The notes beneath the pieces were generated by a model that saw nothing but the letters and a program-made list of their open reading frames with translations, was not told where the DNA came from and did not search any database. Shown piece after piece: positions 4,079 to 5,845 of a stretch of 5,845 nt of DNA (its first letter is position 1; every line of letters begins with the position of its first letter). The DNA comes from Victivallales bacterium (GTDB lineage: Bacteria; Verrucomicrobiota; Lentisphaeria; Oligosphaerales; Oligosphaeraceae): positions 1-5,845 of the forward strand of contig JAFTAC010000520.1 in the NCBI GenBank assembly GCA_017458805.1, written 5' to 3'. A program made the translations under genes and the position numbers.

Positions 4079-5845
4079 GTGAAAAACTGTGCACCCGAAA
4101 AGATTAGAAATTTCGTACTGGCTGGCCATGCTGGATCTGGAAAGACAACACTTGCAGATTTGATGCTGTTCAAGGCCGGCATAGTCGGGCGCCAGGGCAG
4201 CGTTGACAACGGCACCAGCGTCTCCGACTTCCGCAAGGAAGAGCAGGAAAAGAAGAGCAGCATCTTCACCAGCGTCCTCCACCTCCCCTGGAAGGACGGG
4301 CATTTCTTCTTCCTCGACACCCCCGGCAACTCCGACTTCTGCGGCGAAGCCATCAACGCCATCAACATCAGCGATATGATGATTCTGGTCGTTGACGCCA
4401 ACCTCGGCATCGGGCCAGGCACCATTCGCGCATGGAAGCACGCCGAAGAGCGCAAGCTCCCCCGCATGATTTTCATCAACGGCTGCGACCGCGACCAGGC
4501 TGACGTGGCGGGTCTCGTCGAAATCCTCCGCGAGAGCTACGGCAAAACCAAGTGCATCCCCTGCACCGTCCCCGTCGGCGAAAAGGCGCAGTTCTCCGCC
4601 GTCTCCAAGGTCCTCAGCGATGACGCATCTGGCGACGCCGCTAACTACAAGCAGGAGCTGACCGACGCCATCGCGGAAAGCGATGAAGAGCTGATGGAGA
4701 AATACCTCGACGCAGGCGAACTCTCCGCCGAAGAGCTCATCAAAGGCTTCCGCAAGGGCCTCCTCGCGGGCGAACTCTTCCCCATCTTCTGCGGCAGCTC
4801 CTCCAAGGACATCGGCGTCGCTGAACTGATGGACGCCATCATGGAGCTGGGGCCCACCCCGCTCGACCCCGTTGCCTTCCGTCTGGACGAGGGCGAAATC
4901 GACCGCAACGCCGCCGAGTCAGTCGGCTACGTCTTCAAGTCCGTCAATGACTCCTTCATCGGCCAGATGAACTACATCCGTGTCATCAGCGGCACCTTCG
5001 CCTCCAACAGCGAACTGGTGAACAGCACCAAGTCTAGCAGCGAGCGCATCGGCAACCTGCTTCAGATCCAGGGCAAGGACCAGGCCGTCGTCGAGAACGC
5101 GGGTCCTGGCGAGTTCATCGCCATCGCCAAGCTGAAGAACACCTCCCTGAACGACGTCCTCGGCAGCAAGGCTGTCGCCGCGAAGTTCTCCGCCATCGTC
5201 TATCCGCAGCCCACCACCATCTACGCAGCCTCCGCCACGAAGAAGGGCGAGGAAGACAAGCTGGCGCAGGGCCTTGCGAAGCTGGCGGCTGAAGACCCCA
5301 CCATCAGCATCGTCCGCGACACAGAGACCAAGCAGACCATCCTCAGCGGCATGGGCGACCAGCAGATCAACCTCATCGTTGACCGCCTGAAGAACGAATC
5401 CAAGGTCGAAGTTACCCTTGAAACCCCGAAGATTCCGTATCGCGAGACCATCACCATGACGGGTTCCGCCGTCTATCGCCACAAGAAGCAGTCTGGCGGC
5501 CACGGCCAGTTCGCCGAAGTCCAGATGAGACTGGAGCCCTACGAGCCCGCAGAGGGCGAGCCCGACTTCCTCTTCGCCAGTGAAGTCGTTGGCGGCAACA
5601 TCCCCAAGAACTTCATCCCCGCCATCGAAAAGGGCGTAAACGAGACCCGCGTGAACGGGCCGCTCTCAGGTTCCATGGTCACCAACTTCAAGGCTGTCGT
5701 CTTCGATGGCAAGTACCACCCCGTCGATTCCTCCGAAATGGCGTTCAAGATTGCCACGCGCCGTGCCTTCCGCGACGCCATGGCCAAGGCGAAACCCATG
5801 CTGCTTGAGCCTATCATGACCTTGAAGATCATCTTCCCCGAAGTC
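4079..5845 (+). CDS. EF-G-like translational GTPase with degenerate GTPase motifs, 3' end outside window
   Basis: This has 589 codons from GTG, without a stop at the window edge. EF-G proteins are near 690 residues, so about 100 residues of the C-terminus are missing. Residues 12-24 hold an intact P-loop, GHAGSGKT. G3 is DTPG (80-83), followed by Asn84 where classical EF-G has the catalytic His. G4 is NGCD (134-137) instead of NKxD. Switch I reads EKKSSI in place of RGITI, with Ser for the Mg-binding Thr. A G5-like CGSSSKD is at 238-244. Domain II follows at about 275-360, domain III at about 380-455, and domain IV starts with HKKQSGGHGQF (about 467-477), typical of EF-G; the window ends as domain V begins. 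It belongs with the paralogous 'EF-G-like' or EF-G2 group rather than the main translocase, so its role on the ribosome is uncertain. It is separated from the Fe-S operon by 227 bases and is probably a separate unit. Confidence 0.9.
   Translation, partial: MKNCAPEKIRNFVLAGHAGSGKTTLADLMLFKAGIVGRQGSVDNGTSVSDFRKEEQEKKSSIFTSVLHLPWKDGHFFFLDTPGNSDFCGEAINAINISDMMILVVDANLGIGPGTIRAWKHAEERKLPRMIFINGCDRDQADVAGLVEILRESYGKTKCIPCTVPVGEKAQFSAVSKVLSDDASGDAANYKQELTDAIAESDEELMEKYLDAGELSAEELIKGFRKGLLAGELFPIFCGSSSKDIGVAELMDAIMELGPTPLDPVAFRLDEGEIDRNAAESVGYVFKSVNDSFIGQMNYIRVISGTFASNSELVNSTKSSSERIGNLLQIQGKDQAVVENAGPGEFIAIAKLKNTSLNDVLGSKAVAAKFSAIVYPQPTTIYAASATKKGEEDKLAQGLAKLAAEDPTISIVRDTETKQTILSGMGDQQINLIVDRLKNESKVEVTLETPKIPYRETITMTGSAVYRHKKQSGGHGQFAEVQMRLEPYEPAEGEPDFLFASEVVGGNIPKNFIPAIEKGVNETRVNGPLSGSMVTNFKAVVFDGKYHPVDSSEMAFKIATRRAFRDAMAKAKPMLLEPIMTLKIIFPEV

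Noticed and set aside
4919..5503. Open 194-codon frame on the minus strand
   Set aside because: It is antisense to conserved EF-G domains II-IV; low-complexity shadow composition and no start signal.

Overview
The window looks like a piece of a Gram-negative bacterial chromosome. The genes are GC-rich and are separated by strikingly AT-rich spacers. An outer-membrane beta-barrel protein with a signal peptide indicates a two-membrane cell. The combination of NIF-type NifU/NifS, an Rrf2 regulator and a divergent EF-G-like GTPase would fit an anaerobic lineage such as the Verrucomicrobiota/Kiritimatiellota/Lentisphaerota group. That placement is an impression from protein style only and is low confidence. 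No nitrogenase gene is visible, so NifU/NifS here more likely serve general Fe-S cluster assembly than nitrogen fixation.

Layout. (1) 8-844, minus strand: an exported beta-barrel protein resembling the DUF3034 family. (2) 845-1332: a 488-base AT-rich divergent intergenic region. It holds a strong sigma70-like promoter facing the DUF3034 gene (1005-1032). Two inverted copies of an AAAGACTACT-N5-AGT-type element flank that promoter (962-988 and 1035-1058). Next come phased A/T tracts, then an exact array of fourteen 9-bp TCTAGAG-NN units (1107-1232), then a promoter-like stretch before nifU (1257-1291). (3) 1333-3851, plus strand: a tight operon nifU-nifS-rrf2 (spacers of 3 and 8 bases), encoding the scaffold, the cysteine desulfurase and a probable Fe-S-sensing repressor. 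(4) 3852-4078: an AT-rich spacer with three TTATCT/AGATAA half-sites at exact 10-bp intervals. (5) 4079 to the window end: an EF-G-like translational GTPase, cut off by the window edge, that starts at GTG and lacks several canonical GTPase residues.

How the genes fit together. NifS takes sulfur from cysteine and passes it to NifU, which builds and delivers Fe-S clusters. The Rrf2 protein has three cysteines positioned like those of IscR, so it could read cluster supply and regulate its own operon. The paired elements around the DUF3034 promoter have an ACT-N5-AGT core that resembles the IscR operator core, so they are candidate binding sites. This link is inferred, not shown. The most unusual items are the CTAG-rich 9-bp array upstream of nifU, the paired inverted elements, the three-half-site element before the GTPase, and the altered GTPase motifs.
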